A stretch of 64,000 bases of DNA from Rhizoctonia solani (Eukaryota; Basidiomycota; Agaricomycetes; Cantharellales; Ceratobasidiaceae): contig NC_057375.1 of the NCBI RefSeq assembly GCF_016906535.1, positions 62,001 through 126,000 of the forward strand. Reading direction: 5' to 3'. Each line of letters opens with the position of its first letter. Within the stretch, counting starts at the first letter, position 1. The translations under genes and the position numbers were made by a program. Shown here piece after piece: positions 38,071 to 48,331 of the stretch. Under the pieces are notes generated by a model that did not search any database, had not been told where the DNA came from, and saw only the letters and a list, made by a program, of their open reading frames with translations.

Positions 38071-39116
38071 GGTGGAGGGTAAGGCAAGTGAAAGAGCTCG
38101 CTGACCCAAAAATGACGGATGGGCTGCCCTTTTTATAGTTCTTAGACGGATGCAGCACAGACGCTGGTGCTAAGTGGGGACAATGATATATGTCTGCTGA
38201 AAAGCTTTGGATGAAGCGATTGTCGGTGGGCGGAAGCATAGACGCCCTTTGCTGAAAATCACATATAATCAGAATCAATTAGATCAACTCAACCTCGTCA
38301 AGTATGTGGTCCACCCATACGAGCGCTGAAGTTCGTCATAACTTGTGACGTACAAGTGGAAGTGTGGCGTGAACGCCGCCGAAAGCATGGCTGTCCCTCT
38401 AAGTGCTAACGCTGGAATCAGCTAGGCTTTTCGCGTTAATGAGCTAGAATAATACGATTCACGAGGTAGAATAAGTGCTCCAAGGGCACGATATCCGAAC
38501 TAGTAAGGTGCTCGCGATCGAGCGCTAATACGAAGCTTTGGCACGCGTCTACTTGCTGATGACACGGCGCATTATATCAACGGGTTGATCAGATCCCTCC
38601 AATCCCAGGCGGGCATTTTTCGAATGATGTTTAGTTCGTTGAGCCTCAATTGCCTCGTATTCCAACGGCACTAAAATCCCACTCGGTGGAGCCGAGGGAA
38701 ATTTCAGAACCTGACCAGCACCAAAGCTCGGCAGCCTGGGCCTGGCCACACTATTTATGAGGGAAATATAGGTAAAGAAGACGAAACGGTGCGGAGAAAA
38801 GGCATGGTTCGAGAAATTCGGAAGATGCCAAAAAGATTGAACTTGATCAAACCAAACGCGATAAAGCTAAGCTTCAACTAATGTGATATGGTCTTCGAGA
38901 TCTAAGTGTAAAAGCTCCTACCGCATTGATATATGAGAACATCTGGAAGTCTGATTGGTCAACCAGCTTGTTGATGGAGATAATGGTCATTTATTTGTTG
39001 CCAACCTAACGTCGAGTTTCTGAAAAGAGCCAGATGATCGATCGTCATGCGCATTCCCGAGCACGTGTGCGCGCCAATTCGGCCAACTGCTTTAGCGCCT
39101 CCCACATTCCCTCTCT

Positions 39117-39276
39117 GATCTCTACGGGAACCCGAAAAACTCCGGAGCGCTCACTCGCTCGTAAAGGTGAGCGGGCACTTTGGAGCACTTCGGATCCGGT
39201 TGGATCCAAACGAACAGGTCCCCAAAACCTGATCACTCTGGAGCACTCCGGGGATTTTCGGGTCCCCGTAGAGATC
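39117..39276. repeat. G repeat copy 3 (160 bp, inverted ends)
   Basis: It begins GATCTCTACGGG and ends CCCGTAGAGATC, with inverted similarity continuing about 30 bp inward (CCCGAAAA and TTTTCGGG). The interior shares the GGAGCACT motifs of the other G copies. Confidence 0.75.
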
Positions 39277-40026
39277 GGCCTATCTGCAGTACATATGCTG
39301 CGTTCTTAAGAGTAGTATCCGTCCACCCATAAAAAAGGGACTATTCTGAATCCTGTATTGTAACTATATCCTATGATATTTCGAAGCCCCAAACCCGCGA
39401 GGTCATTTTCACTCTATTCAACCTGTCACGATACAATCTCATCTGCCGTTGGAGTCGCAGCATTCGCTTGCACCAGCCTCGTTGTTACTTCATGGCGGCT
39501 TGCTCTTCCGGATTACCAATAGGATTTTCGGTATTGCGACAATGGGTGCTCGTCCTTCCAGAGTAAGAATCTAGTACTGAATCAGGCTAAAGAAGCACTG
39601 GTTCATTGAACCGTCACACCATGATATAAAAGCTCCGAACTATAACACGTGTATATACAGCAAAAGTGTTTATTCCGGATCCAGGCGGGCCGGCATCTTG
39701 CACAAGGTATTGGTTGTAAGGGTTTCTCTGTCAAACTGCTGGACCGCGTCGGCGTTCAGGACGAGCTGATTATTGGAAACTTGAATGGATCATTACGGAG
39801 ATAAGTACCTCTCTATTAGCGGGAGGATGAATAACCAATCTCCTAATCCAAATTGAACAAGAGGAACAGTCTCTGCATTCAATTCATTCCTATTTATCGA
39901 ACGACAAGGATTAGTTTCCGTCGGATATTTAACCGAGTGCCTGCTTTTGTGTTCAGCCAAAACTGGGCCAAATGTTATATTACTGAGTTGTGAGCAGAAT
40001 GCGACATCTATTCTTCAGTTGCAATA

Positions 40027-40176
40027 GTCCAGTACAAAAGAGCGGAAATGTACTGGTTCACAGATCGGTTCAGGACTGACAGTAGCTGCACTAGCCAAAT
40101 TTGTTTATTGCAATAATTTAGTACAGCTACTGTCAGTCCTGAACTGATCTGTGGACCAGTACATTTTGTACCTGAC
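40027..40176. mobile_element. Foldback MITE (150 bp, TA duplication)
   Basis: The arms 40049-40088 and 40124-40163 are inverted repeats with about three mismatches over 40 bp around a 35-bp loop. The outer ends GTCCAGTACAAAA and TTTTGTACCTGAC are also inverted. TA lies at 40025-40026 and 40177-40178. Confidence 0.8.
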
Positions 40177-40611
40177 TAGGACAAGGTCCAGAATGAGGGG
40201 GTCGAAAAAGACTCCCCAAATAGCCCCGCGCCTCAATTGTAAGAAAGCAGCTTTTGAACATCTGATTGATCAAAAGCCCTATCGTAGTAAAGTAGATAGA
40301 TCGAGCTAAGGAGCACTCAGGTTCGAGCCCCGAAGCAGAGATTTCCCAAAGTATTTAACGCCCCAGGCGCTAGTAAAATGATATGGCAGGCAGCGCCTGG
40401 AGTACACGTGGAACTCTAGGCCTGAAAAGGTATGCGTGTCGGAACGCATTTACTTGGCAGGCGTTGACGACGCCTTCGGATCCTCCTTGACTCCTCGTGT
40501 ACCTTTGATATCACTTTATCCTATTAATTCGTGGTTCACTAAGGGCTGACGAGACTTTACTCTCAAAGCGTGCCTTTTAGCACCTCTGGGAATTGACTCA
40601 TCTGTCTCACC

Positions 40612-42388
40612 ATGTTTCGACTTGAATATAGTCTGAGTCACCCTCATCCCAAGGGCCGTTTATTTTTCTTCGCGACTCTCGTCATATTTCTGCTCTCTTT
40701 GCCGGTCATAGTAATTGTGAATAGTGAGCGACCTTTCATCTTGCAAGATGCTTATCCAGGGGATAACATGCGTTTTAGTCGTCACCCTAGGCTCTGAGTT
40801 GGTTCCATCTCTGCAACCAAACTTTGAGTCTAATTCACGTTTGGATAACTGGTGGGACGCGCACCGCCTACCGCCTCTATTGCGTCCAAAACCCGCACGA
40901 TGCGAGCCCAAAGATTTGGGTAGAGGTGATACGTTTCGACTCACGCCATCGCTGTTCGACTACACTGTCTTGAGCACATGGAATGCATCCAAGCCGGTTG
41001 GAGCTGACGGGGTACGGGTGCAAGAACGTGTCGAATATCGAGGACAACATTTCAGTAGCTGCTATGCGAACACCGCTCGCTTTGAATACAGTCTAGTTGA
41101 GCAAACGCAGACGGTTAATGTATGTGGTTGAATGTGTATGTCTTTGTTTGAAGGACTCACAAAAGCATGTTTTCAACAGGTCGGTGTAGAATGCCCTGGA
41201 AATCAAACCGTTGATTATCCGATATATGTGTCAATGCAAACTAACATGGTATTCGCCGTGGAGCTCAACAAAGACTTCGTTGGGCAGTACTATGGTTCCA
41301 TTCGAGGAATTGACTCCATCAACGAAACAAGTTCGACAGATTATCGAAAACAGGTCCTAGCAGCGATTCAAGCGATTGCGACCGACTCTTTGGCCATTAT
41401 GAGCAAAAATCATCTCTCAAGTCCTGCCTTGAGTATGAGATTAAGCTTCAACGTAGATCCAGATACGGCTGAGCCCATACCCAGCACGTCAGCATTAACA
41501 TACGTGAATGGAACTTATGCTGCAACATTTCCCTCTGAGGCATTCATTTACACGAACACTATTTACAACCTGGTAAACACTGCCATCAGCGCGGTCAACC
41601 TAGACCTCCTGAATAATAAAACTCTGAATATTTTCAAGAACGCAACGTTTTTCCATTCTCGTATGGTGAAAAACCCTCCACCACCCCCTATCAACTCCTC
41701 TAATTGGGCAGAAGGTTTCCAGACCTTTTACTACGGAAATCTCGCTCCTGGATATCAAACATGGGCAGAAATGCTCCTCGATGGAAAACCTGTCTCCCTG
41801 GGGAATCCGACGGGGCTACCGGAGCAGTCAGCTATGGTCGTGACTTACCTCTGCCCGGCCTACAAGGTCAAACCGACCAACTCATTATTGTCATCTGTAT
41901 TCGTTGGCTCTGCGACAATGACGCTTTCAGTGTGGGGTGTCTGGATGCTCATAACTAGTTTCGTGGCCAAGAGAATTTCACCACCACGTGAGTGTATTCG
42001 CTAATTTAAGCGATAAACAGCTACTGATTACAGAGAATCATAGGCGTCCAATGCGTATGCGAAATATGCGAAAAGCAGAAGGAGGTTGGGATCGCAGAGA
42101 ACGACAAACAAGTGGAAGAAGCAAAAGTAAGGGGGCCCAAGACTGGTCTCCTTAGGAGATTTAAGGCACTAGCAGGAATTGGGGAGAAATCAGTGCCCTC
42201 TTCAACCTCTGGAAGAGACGAAGAGTGAGAGGCATCGGTTAGCATTTACAAAGCATTGATCTAACTTGTTTCATTAATACAGAACCGTGCCAAATGACCA
42301 TCAAGCATCCAACGAAGATAGCAAGATCGAGCCCCCGAAGCACATAAAGCATCTCTCTGAATACAGCACCCTCTCAAAAGGAGAGTAG
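40612..42388 (+). CDS. Two-helix membrane protein with a glycosylated ectodomain
   Basis: Exons 40612-40723, 40779-41119, 41180-41987, 42044-42224 and 42283-42388 give 515 residues. A hydrophobic segment (FFFATLVIFLLSLPVIVIV, residues 18-36) follows a short basic N-terminus. A long lumenal or extracellular region follows with several N-x-S/T sites and paired cysteines, then a second membrane segment (LSSVFVGSATMTLSVWGVWM, about 398-420) and a charged cytosolic tail with CVCEIC. This resembles the uncharacterised transmembrane proteins common in Agaricomycetes; no enzymatic domain is recognised. The acceptor of exon 4 was chosen because the other choices give early stops or a low-complexity tail. 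Confidence 0.75.
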
Positions 42389-42964
42389 TGCTACTTCTGA
42401 AATGTTTCATTATCTTTCAATGATGTCTCGGGGTTTTGAATATGTTGTGCGAATGGAGTACATGTGCATTTATCCAATTGTCTAGAGTGCTGACGTTCAG
42501 TCGCAAGGTTCGTCACGATTTGAGCCACGAAATAAATACGAGGTTGTTAGTATTAGATCTTGATAGCGGGTCCGGGTTAACATATGCATTGCGGTGATAG
42601 AAATGCCTTCGAACATGGCGTATACGCATTCGATCCATTTTATAATTACGCAGGCACTTACTCCTCCAGAGTGAATAGCATTATTGGGACCATTTACGTC
42701 CGATTAGATCGCATTTCGCCCATAGCGACGGCAATCGAGGCCTCAGTATGGGTAATAAGTATAGATATTACTGAGATTCCTGTTGGGGTTCGAAACCGCC
42801 ATATGGTACACAATCGCCACACAGCCACTGATTGCGTGCATAAGCGCTAGGAATCATTATTCCGTTGGTGGTGATCGTCACGAATTCATGTAGTAAGCAC
42901 AACAAAGGATATGACATAGAGCATACGACACAATACATAGGTAGTGAGGTGAATTCCTTCCCAC
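42389..42964. other. Intergenic between convergent genes; nothing seen
   Basis: This is the convergent gap between the membrane-protein gene and eL24. It holds short open frames only. Confidence 0.5.
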
Positions 42965-43632
42965 TCATCGGCCACCCTTCCCGCCTTTCATTTGTTGCTT
43001 TGATACCTTGGGAGCCGTAGCAGGGGTGCGCGCAGCAGGCTGTAAACACATGATTAGCATCAATACACTGAACAAACAAGAAACGTACCTTGACCTTAGT
43101 TTTCGCATCCTCTTTCTTCTTCTTGTCTGCCTTGGCCTTTGCAATTGCATCCGCGCGGGCCTTTTCCCTCTCTGCCGCAGACTGGTTGCGCTTAGCCTGG
43201 ATGGCAGCCAAATCAGCACCAACAATTCCACGCTGATGCTTCACGGTCTTGCGCGACCGCTTCTTGACCGTCTCCTCGGCAAGACCCTAAAACGAATCTT
43301 CAGTAAAGTGATCGGCGAGCAGGCAGACAAGGTCTTGCCTTCTTGTGCATACGTCTGTATACAATCGTCCATGCGATCTTACGGGGGTTCTTGCGTTGCA
43401 AGAAAAGGGAAGACGACTTGGATGTCGAAAAGCGGAATACCTGAGTAAATCATACATGAGTCAATCCCAAGTGGTGTCTATCAAGCAGGATATCGAACCT
43501 TGGAGTCACCACGGACATAGAGCTTGCCCTTGGACGGGTAGATCTTGCGACCCGAGAAGGAGTCGATCTCGACTTTCTACTCGAAGTTCGTGCGTTAGCT
43601 ACTATCCACGAACTAAAGCCAAGGCTCACCAT
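42965..43632 (-). CDS. RPL24: Large ribosomal subunit protein eL24
   Basis: Exons on the minus strand are 43632-43630 (the ATG alone), 43576-43499, 43440-43339, 43286-43089 and 43039-42965, giving 151 residues, the usual eL24 length. The N-terminus reads KVEIDSFSGRKIYPSKGK and continues VRGDSK; the core has QRKNPRKIAWTIVYRRMHKK; the tail is a Lys/Ala-rich helix (EREKARADAIAKAKADKKKK). Splitting the start codon from the rest by an intron is common in ribosomal protein genes. The third intron (43338-43287) uses a GC donor (AAG then GCAAGA), and no GT alternative keeps the conserved HKKGLAEE junction. Confidence 0.96.
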
Positions 43633-44884
43633 CTAATCAAACGCAAAATCGGAAAATAAATCAGCATCCATCTGGCCAAAAACAATTCATCCACCCATCC
43701 CCAACTGTCCTCGATTCCTTCACCCATCCTTCAACAACAACCCATAATCCGCTCCCCGAGTTGCATATTTTCCCTCTATACTCACTTTTGTTTAGGTCTT
43801 GAGGGCGGTTGTCGGTCGATTAGTTGATGTCAGTCGTCGGAAATCTCGACACGGATCCAAACCGGATCAACCGTGGCTGTGCAGAGACCAGCCTGGAATC
43901 TGTACCCCCGACTTGATGTCCTGTGTATTAACTGAACTGATCGGTTTATAGGAAGTTCATCACATGAGGAGCCATAAGAAAATAATCTAGAAGCCATCGA
44001 TGGGTAGCTTGATTCATCTTTTGTTACAATTCAGGGGGTGGGGACGCAGCGCACGGTGAACCTCAAAAGTACGAAAATCCGCATGAAGTATAGATTTTGC
44101 TTGACATCGGCACCTAAAATCGCAAAATCGGCACCTCGATGGTACACAAGGGTGAGTTAAGGATGCGGATTGGTGTAAATACTGGTCTAATTCTGCCAGC
44201 ACTCCGCATATAATCGGCGATTTTTTTACATGCAGAAAATCCGCACTTCTCGGGTCCACCGTGGCGGCCACACATTCATTTTCATCCTGTCTGAATAATT
44301 AATCAACCTCTTCCGACGAGCGAAATAATTCCTATTCCAGTCGGAAGTTGATGTTAGTGAATTCTTCCACAGATGAAGCTCGGAGCTTAGCAAATTATCT
44401 CTCTTAGTTCTCGAGACGGTTTCAAGTGTAATTTTAGTACTCAGTGACCTTGCGATACTTTTCAAACCTTTGCCCACGCATGGATTTAGCAAACTAACCT
44501 CGTCGACCAGATATCAAGGAATGACCGTTGGTGGGACTCTCTGCGTTCGATCTTTCTCGACAGGAATAATTGATCTCTAACCATTCGGCTACGAGTAACA
44601 ATACATTTGACCCGGCACCACGGTAATATATGAGTACCGGCTTGTCTCTTGGATGGCTAGCTCATTCTCCATCCATTGATATTTTCGCACAGATGCCTTG
44701 GAATCTACTGGACGCTTTTCATTAGGGACCAAACCGGTCAAACCGGCCAGTCACGCGAATAGTACCATGGGTGGTGCACGTTTACGGTACCTAAACGGAA
44801 CACAACCACAGATAGAACGGGTAACGGTACGGTCATGGTCAGAACAGGAACATGACCCGGATACCTGTTTGTAGATACAAGACT
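43633..44884. other. Intergenic; eL24 promoter side, no gene supported
   Basis: This is unique sequence. Two imperfect inverted motifs (GAAAATCCGCA) lie near 44082 and 44236. CpG content drops sharply after about 44885, which I take as the border of the second transposon nest. Confidence 0.45.
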
Positions 44885-45153
44885 CATTAAATAAGCTTCT
44901 CTAAATATGAACTGCATACAAAGCATTGAGCAGAAGCAGCATTTTGTACCTGGCACCTACTTTCATCTAGCATTGAATTTTGAGGGGATGTTTGATGCTG
45001 CAGATGATTAAGTAAATGCAGTTCATGTAAAAAAGTGTACTTGAGATCATCAGATGTAGCTAGTTGTTCCATACAGTGAAATACTTAGTTAAATGCAGGC
45101 CAAAGGGACCAACCTACATAATACAGTAGCAGAATAATTAAAAAGGAGCATGG

Positions 45154-45326
45154 TGTCCTGGACACAGTCACATGACCAGTACAAGTGGTTGCATGCTGGC
45201 CCAAGCCCAAATTTGGGGGGTAGCAGGTGTAATCATGGGTTGTCAGCAGAGGAATAATAGGGCTCTATGGCTTAGTGGTCAAGCTGGTTCAATTCTGGCT
45301 AGTTCTATTTTCCTCTGTTTATGACA
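45154..45326 (-). repeat. S repeat copy 4, inverted (173 bp)
   Basis: It begins TGTCCTGGACAC and ends GTTTATGACA. In this orientation a tRNA-like 5' arm lies at 45262-45285 (acceptor-like strand, then a D-stem GCTT paired with AAGC), followed by a B-box-like GGTTCAATTCT at 45286-45296. The flanks CATGG and ATAAT do not match, so the left side is probably rearranged. Confidence 0.8.
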
Positions 45327-45896
45327 ATAATGTCTTCTATGTTGGACTACTTTCAAAGGTAAAAAGGGATAAAAAACAGACCTTTGAAAATTGCCCACCC
45401 CCAGTCACCTGTTGCAACTGCACTGTAAGTTGGGCTACTTGCTAGTGGGTAGGTGCTTGTGGCTGTACCAATACAAACACTGTTTATGTAATCTACATTC
45501 TAGGCTATACTACTGAGGCTACAATGCTTAGGGTGTCCTACTACTATCTACTGATTGACAAGGGGGCCTTAGGCCTGGGAGGTGTGATGAGTCTACTGAG
45601 GGGGATAAGTGATACAACTACTGGTGTTCCAGCTACTTAGCTGGACTTCTGAAGACCTGTCTTGTGATGAGAGATGAGGTAAAATTGACTTGGGGTTTCC
45701 AAGCAATTTTCCTGCTGTATGAATAAGAAAGGCACTATCTACATGGTGGTCTGTGCACATGAGAAAGGAAGAGTACATTTAAAATGAGAAGCATACTGTG
45801 GGCTGCGCAGAAGCATGGATTTCTCCTAAGCGCCCTTGGCATGGCATCTTGGCATAAGAAGCACCAAGATCACATGATTGAAAAACATAAGATAAT

Positions 45897-46468
45897 TGTC
45901 TTAGACACACTTGATACCAGGGAATTTATTCCTATTTTCTCAATTTTAAACAAAGGCAAACGGACAACATTTTTGATCACGTGACTTCGGCGCTTATATC
46001 ATACGCTAAGCGCCAAGCCACGTCCCCATCCGCGCTTACCTCAGCACACGTAGCCACCTCCACCTGATGACATCACTATGACACGTCAGTGACACGTATG
46101 CATGAGTAAGGCCGACTGCGGAGCGGGGTTCTTATTTGATACAGTATTTGATATGTTGCTTTTGTAATTAGCTAGCTTGTAGAATATATAAGGAGGCCAA
46201 CTGACCATGGTAACACCCAGGTCAATTACCTCTTGTTGCATCCCACACTGTACAAGGGCCTTACAGCCCAGTAAGCTACTTAGTTACACGCCTTAAGCGT
46301 TGTTCTCGCTGTACATACATAGCTTGCCGCCGCCTTACAGCGCGTGGTCATCATAGTTAGCTAGTCCGTTGTCGTAGGGTACCTCACCGCCGCCTTAAGC
46401 GGTTCACTGTATTAGTCACACGGCCACAAGCGCCTGCGCCCTTGACGTCCTTACAGACGTCTAGGACA
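45897..46468 (+). repeat. Family E 5' LTR (572 bp)
   Basis: It begins TGTCTTAG and ends TAGGACA. Several CpG sites seen in the 3' LTR are TpG or CpA here. Confidence 0.95.
46183..46194 (+). promoter_or_regulatory. Probable TATA box of the E LTR
   Basis: GAATATATAAGG lies about half-way along the 5' LTR. The same sequence is conserved in the 3' LTR and in the diverged E-family LTR near 52925. Transcription would start some 25-35 bp downstream if this is the core promoter. Confidence 0.5.
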
Positions 46469-46978
46469 CTAGGTAATCGACCTTACGTCGGTTGCAAACC
46501 GTTCTGCACCCCACCTACTCAGATCCAACAAACAAGAGAGCCTCCTGTACTAGTACGAGGGAAATCAGGTGATCGGACTCGCCTTTTGCTGTTAATAATC
46601 AAACCAGCGTCGGTCCCACCTAGTACCAAATTACTACAAGGCAGACAGGTCTTAATCGTCCGCATACCCCCGGTCACTGCACCCTCTACCTGCGACCTTA
46701 GACAGTCGATCCACCCGCTTGCAGAAAAACCTGCTCCACATCACGCCCGGTCACGGCTGTTGATTGGTTGAAAGGACTGTCCAACGCTAGGTTGGTTGAG
46801 ACAAAGGTTTAGCGTTCGAGTAGTAAAGCAAACTATAAGTCCTGATACAGGCACCCTTGGCTACATAGCCCCCACTCTCCCCACGTCGCCCATCATTACC
46901 TCCCGCACTCCCTCTTGTGCTTCCTCCCGCGCCTCCCAGCGCACCGCTTCCCACACAGGCCGTTCCTACCCCCATGAA

Positions 46979-48331
46979 ATGGCAACCCGCTCCCGGAGCA
47001 CCGCTCGTCCCCTGTCCCCTCTTGATCAAGGAGAGTTGGGACCCGCTATTTTGGCAACCGCCGATGAGCCAACAAGCCTTGAACCCAAGGTCTATGGGGA
47101 AGTCTCCCTCAGCCGCGCAATCTCCCTCCTCCTGGGATTGCAAAACCAAATCCTCCGGCTTGAGCGGGAACTCGAGGAACAAAAAGAAGCAACAAAGGAA
47201 GCCCAAGACTGGATGGGAGCAGTCAACCAAACCCTCACTTGCGTTGAGGCTAGGGGTGGAGCCCCGCACACACCAGAAGACCAGAAACCCCCGGCAGTTG
47301 AGGCCACGCCCAGGCCCTTACCAAAAACCAACCCTCTTCCAGCGCCTAGTGCGCCCCTCATCACCTGGGCCAACCCTACCAAAGCTCCCCCCGCCTTCGC
47401 CCAGCCTACTCCAGTCCGGGCTGCCCAAAGAAGCTATACTCCCCCTCCACCTTTGCCTATCCGACTCCGTTCCCCCCAAGTCCCACAACCAGCGGCCCCT
47501 GTAGCCGCTTATCAAGCCCCAGTTAAGGTGGACCACCCTGACGCCTATACGGGGAAGATAGGGAATGAAGCCCGCCAGTGGCTCACACAAATGCTGGCAT
47601 GGGTACGTCTAAACCAACGGATGTTCCCCACGGATCAGGAGGTCCTATCATTCCTCCTGATGAACATGAAGGACGTAGCAGGTGCCTGGGCTCACCCCCA
47701 CCTCGATCAACTTGGGTCCCACAGGGCCCTTATCCAAACAGTTGACAAATTCAGGACGGAATTCTTGGCTGCATTTGGAAACCCGGATGCTACGCGAGCC
47801 GCCAAGCGGCAAATTACACAACTTACTCAGACAGGAACCTGTGCTGAGTATATCACAAAGTTTAGGACCATCGCCATGGACCTAGACTGGAACAACGCCG
47901 CCCTTCGTGGGCAATTTGCACAAGGCCTCCACTGGGAGGTCAGCCGCCTCATAGCCACCCAAGAGCGGCGCCCTACAACACTCCTTGAGCTGCAGAATGC
48001 GGCTCTGGTCATCAACAACGCCCTCCGTGAGGAACGTACCAGCCACCCGCCTAAGGGTAATAAGTCTGGAAGCTCTTCCACCCCCAACAGGGGGGCGAGT
48101 ACCGGCCAACAGGCCACGAGACCAGGGCGCCTCTCCAGCGATCCCAATTTTGTCTCTGAGGAGGAACAAAACCGCCGCCGGGCTGAAGGCCTATGCATCA
48201 AGTGCGGCAAATCAGGGCACAAGTTTGCGGAATGCCGCACTGGCTGGAAAGCCACACCCAAGGAGGAAGGTGTCAAGAAGGAAGCCGCCAAGATTGGCAA
48301 AGAATCTGGGCCCAAATTGGGAAAAGATTAA
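46979..48331 (+). CDS. Family E gag
   Basis: The frame encodes 450 residues from the ATG at 46979, which is preferred over upstream in-frame codons because it opens a gag-like start (MATRSRSTARPLSP). A coiled-coil-like helix (QNQILRLERELEEQKEATKE) lies near residues 53-72, a Pro-rich linker follows, then a capsid domain (about residues 185-340) and a CCHC knuckle CIKCGKSGHKFAEC (residues 406-419). It ends TTG GGA AAA GAT TAA, so the stop lies directly after the slippery heptamer. The protein would form the virus-like particle that packages element RNA. Confidence 0.93.
   Translation: MATRSRSTARPLSPLDQGELGPAILATADEPTSLEPKVYGEVSLSRAISLLLGLQNQILRLERELEEQKEATKEAQDWMGAVNQTLTCVEARGGAPHTPEDQKPPAVEATPRPLPKTNPLPAPSAPLITWANPTKAPPAFAQPTPVRAAQRSYTPPPPLPIRLRSPQVPQPAAPVAAYQAPVKVDHPDAYTGKIGNEARQWLTQMLAWVRLNQRMFPTDQEVLSFLLMNMKDVAGAWAHPHLDQLGSHRALIQTVDKFRTEFLAAFGNPDATRAAKRQITQLTQTGTCAEYITKFRTIAMDLDWNNAALRGQFAQGLHWEVSRLIATQERRPTTLLELQNAALVINNALREERTSHPPKGNKSGSSSTPNRGASTGQQATRPGRLSSDPNFVSEEEQNRRRAEGLCIKCGKSGHKFAECRTGWKATPKEEGVKKEAAKIGKESGPKLGKD
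48319..48325 (+). other. -1 frameshift slippery heptamer GGGAAAA
   Basis: In gag frame this is G GGA AAA, then GAT TAA. Slipping back by one gives AGA TTA AGG and enters the long pol frame with no stop. It is identical in the family A relic at 357-363. The downstream sequence is GC-rich and can fold, but I could not establish a definite pseudoknot. Confidence 0.7.

Larger units (their letters stand above)
38071..40611. other. Intergenic with two MITE-like elements
   Basis: No protein gene is supported. A G repeat lies at 39117-39276 and a foldback element at 40027-40176. A GGTTCGAGCCC box near 40320 lacks the rest of a tRNA. Confidence 0.5.

Noticed and set aside
40318..40332. Pol III B-box GGTTCGAGCCC
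   Set aside because: No A-box or cloverleaf pairing is found upstream.
42786..42797. B-box-like GGTTCGAAACC
   Set aside because: No tRNA fold can be drawn on either strand.
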